A stretch of 7,595 nt of DNA from Opitutaceae bacterium (GTDB lineage Bacteria > Verrucomicrobiota > Verrucomicrobiia > Opitutales > Opitutaceae), in contig JAITDF010000002.1 of assembly GCA_031282705.1 (NCBI GenBank), positions 1 to 7,595 of the forward strand, given 5' to 3'. A program made the position numbers and the translations under genes. Positions 6,783 through 7,595 of this stretch are shown here, one piece after another. The notes below the pieces were generated by a model that saw only the letters and a list, made by a program, of their open reading frames with translations, did no database searches and was not told the DNA's origin. The first letter of the stretch is position 1. Each line of letters opens with the position of its first letter.

Positions 6783-7388
6783 TCAATGGGATAAACTTAC
6801 ACGTTCGTTTAAAAATTTGCCAAGCGTCAATCTGTGGACTTTCAGGCGGCGGGCAATGCGTGTTTGGGAATAACCGCGCTGGATCAATCGAATGATTTCA
6901 TCCTCGCGTCCGGTGAGTTTTACACGGGAGCTTTTGCGGCCTATGGGACGGCCAAGAATGATGCCCTCGGCACGCTTGCGGGCAAGGGCTTCCTTGGTGC
7001 GCTGGGAAACGAGGTTGCGCTCGATTTCGGCGGTAAGGGCGAAAGCGAACGCCAGCACCTTGCTGCTGATGTCCGCGCCAAGACGGTAGTTGTCCTTGAT
7101 GGTCCAGACCTGAACTTCACGCTTCAGGCATCTGTTGAGTATTTCCATAATCATCAACAGGCTGCGCCCAAGTCGGGATAATTCGGCGCAGACGAGGATG
7201 TCCCCTTTCTGCAATCCGGCGAGGAGTTTGCCGAGTTTGCGTTTTTCAGGCTCCTTGACGCCGGAGGTCGTCTCCTCAAGCCAGATGTCGATGGCGACGT
7301 TTTCACGCTCGCAAAAGCGGTTGATTTCATAACGTTGGTTTTCAACGGTTTGTTTGTCGGTACTGACGCGGATGTAGCCGTAAATCAT
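6783..7388 (-). CDS. Small serine site-specific recombinase (resolvase/invertase family)
   Basis: This 201-residue protein is a complete member of the small serine recombinases, which cut and rejoin DNA at short crossover sites to resolve, invert or move segments. The catalytic domain opens with MIYGYIRVSTDKQTVENQRY, where Arg7 and Ser9 match the active-site Arg and nucleophilic Ser. Further motifs are EETTSGV (38-44), LSRLGRS (70-76) with Ser71, Arg72 and Arg75, and the long helix ALTAEIERNLVSQRTKEALA (117-136). A linker containing GRPIGRKS leads to a C-terminal helix-turn-helix (about 164-195, EIIRLIQRGYSQTRIARRLK). I chose ATG 7388 because it fits the family N-terminus; an alternative TTG at 7400 would add four residues. 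No good ribosome site is seen for either. A RhuM fragment lies 60 bases downstream, and a restriction-specificity fragment reads away from it upstream. All catalytic residues look intact, so it is likely active. Confidence 0.95.
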   Translation of the reverse strand: MIYGYIRVSTDKQTVENQRYEINRFCERENVAIDIWLEETTSGVKEPEKRKLGKLLAGLQKGDILVCAELSRLGRSLLMIMEILNRCLKREVQVWTIKDNYRLGADISSKVLAFAFALTAEIERNLVSQRTKEALARKRAEGIILGRPIGRKSSRVKLTGREDEIIRLIQRGYSQTRIARRLKVHRLTLGKFLNERVSLSH

Positions 7389-7447
7389 AGCGTGGCACAA
7401 GTTAGCGGGTGCATTCTACTTTGGCACAGACTCAAATGCCGAAGGCA
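7389..7447. other. Spacer upstream of the recombinase with short repeats; possible recombination-site region
   Basis: TGGCACA is repeated at 7393-7399 and 7422-7428, and TGCC-GAA-GGCA forms a small inverted repeat at 7437-7447, which runs into the restriction-type frame. Serine recombinase sites are short imperfect palindromes often placed beside the recombinase gene, so the region is a candidate. These repeats are short enough to arise by chance. Confidence 0.25.
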
Positions 7448-7595
7448 GCACATGGACTATTTTATAGGGGCGTTTTTGTTAGACAGCACGCCGCCCCGAT
7501 GAACTTCCCCGACGACGGCAGTTCGTGGGTTATCCTCAACCAAATAGAACAAAGCATAAAGCGAAAGATTGAATCCGTCGGCATCCCGTTGAAGG
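7436..7595 (+). pseudogene. 5'-truncated Eco57I/TaqI-like (Type IIG) restriction-methylase, start of the target-recognition domain (runs off right edge)
   Basis: This plus-strand frame is open from a TAG at 7403 to the edge of the window; the first ATG is 7436, with another at 7499. From about 7505 it reads FPDDGSSWVILNQIEQSIKR and then KIESVGIPLK. This matches the opening of the target-recognition (specificity) domain in Eco57I- and TaqI-like N6-adenine methylases and Type IIG restriction-modification enzymes, where 'W-IL...EQ-IK-KIE-VG-PLK' is normally followed by 'DWDI...GIKTG'. That domain sits in the middle or C-terminal half of a protein of about 1000 residues, after the methylase motifs (such as NPPY), and none of those lie upstream here. 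The preceding 20 residues (MPKAAHGLFYRGVFVRQHAA) are not recognised. It is therefore a 5'-deleted remnant or a movable specificity cassette. The identification is from a short stretch. Confidence 0.6.

Noticed and set aside
7459..7470. TATAAAAT on the minus strand as a -10 box for the recombinase
   Set aside because: It is AT-rich and suitably placed, but there is no credible -35 at the right spacing, and promoter rules for this organism are unknown.
1..7595. CRISPR array, tRNA or rRNA
   Set aside because: No regularly spaced direct repeats and no recognisable tRNA or rRNA sequence were seen on either strand by eye; a covariance-model scan would be decisive.

Overview
The window looks like accessory DNA from a GC-rich, carbohydrate-degrading bacterium. 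The best guess is the Verrucomicrobiota/PVC group, possibly an Opitutales-like organism. This rests on three things: a secreted sialate-type O-acetylesterase next to a secreted six-hairpin glycosidase of a type common in Bacteroidota and PVC bacteria; a dispersed palindrome of the 'ATCCGTG...ATCCGTGG' type; and weak Shine-Dalgarno sites in front of most genes. The phylum is an inference. Every substantial gene is on the minus strand except a restriction-modification fragment at the right edge.

Layout, left to right. (1) 1-1823, minus: a very GC-rich 'polyvalent protein' reading frame that runs off the left edge. It carries a zincin-type HEFSH metallopeptidase motif and, further on, an ART-PolyVal-like ADP-ribosyltransferase region. 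Such proteins belong to phages and conjugative elements. (2) 1824-1927: a short spacer with a 12-bp direct repeat and a small hairpin. (3) 1928-6108, minus: a compact secreted-enzyme cluster, in transcription order an SGNH/SASA O-acetylesterase, the stump of a GH2 glycosidase with its signal peptide and a good ribosome site, and a complete six-hairpin glycosidase. The likely role is removal of acetyl groups and then hydrolysis of a substituted glycan; the GH2 activity has been lost. (4) 6109-6502: no gene but rich in repeats. It holds a 30-bp-arm palindrome in the esterase leader and a 276-bp MITE-like element with imperfect 24-bp terminal inverted repeats. (5) 6429-7388, minus: a RhuM-family N-terminal fragment whose family resemblance stops at the edge of the MITE-like element, preceded by an intact small serine recombinase. 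(6) 7436-7595, plus: a fragment resembling the start of the target-recognition domain of an Eco57I/TaqI-like (Type IIG) restriction-methylase, with no methylase part in front of it.

Overall this is a carbohydrate-utilisation cluster bordered by mobile-element debris: a phage/ICE-type effector on one side, and a recombinase, a RhuM fragment and a restriction-modification fragment on the other. I found no tRNA, rRNA or CRISPR array. The points most worth a second look are the altered catalytic motif of the ADP-ribosyltransferase, the strand-biased palindrome, the MITE-like element at the RhuM break, and the recombinase lying divergent to a restriction specificity domain.
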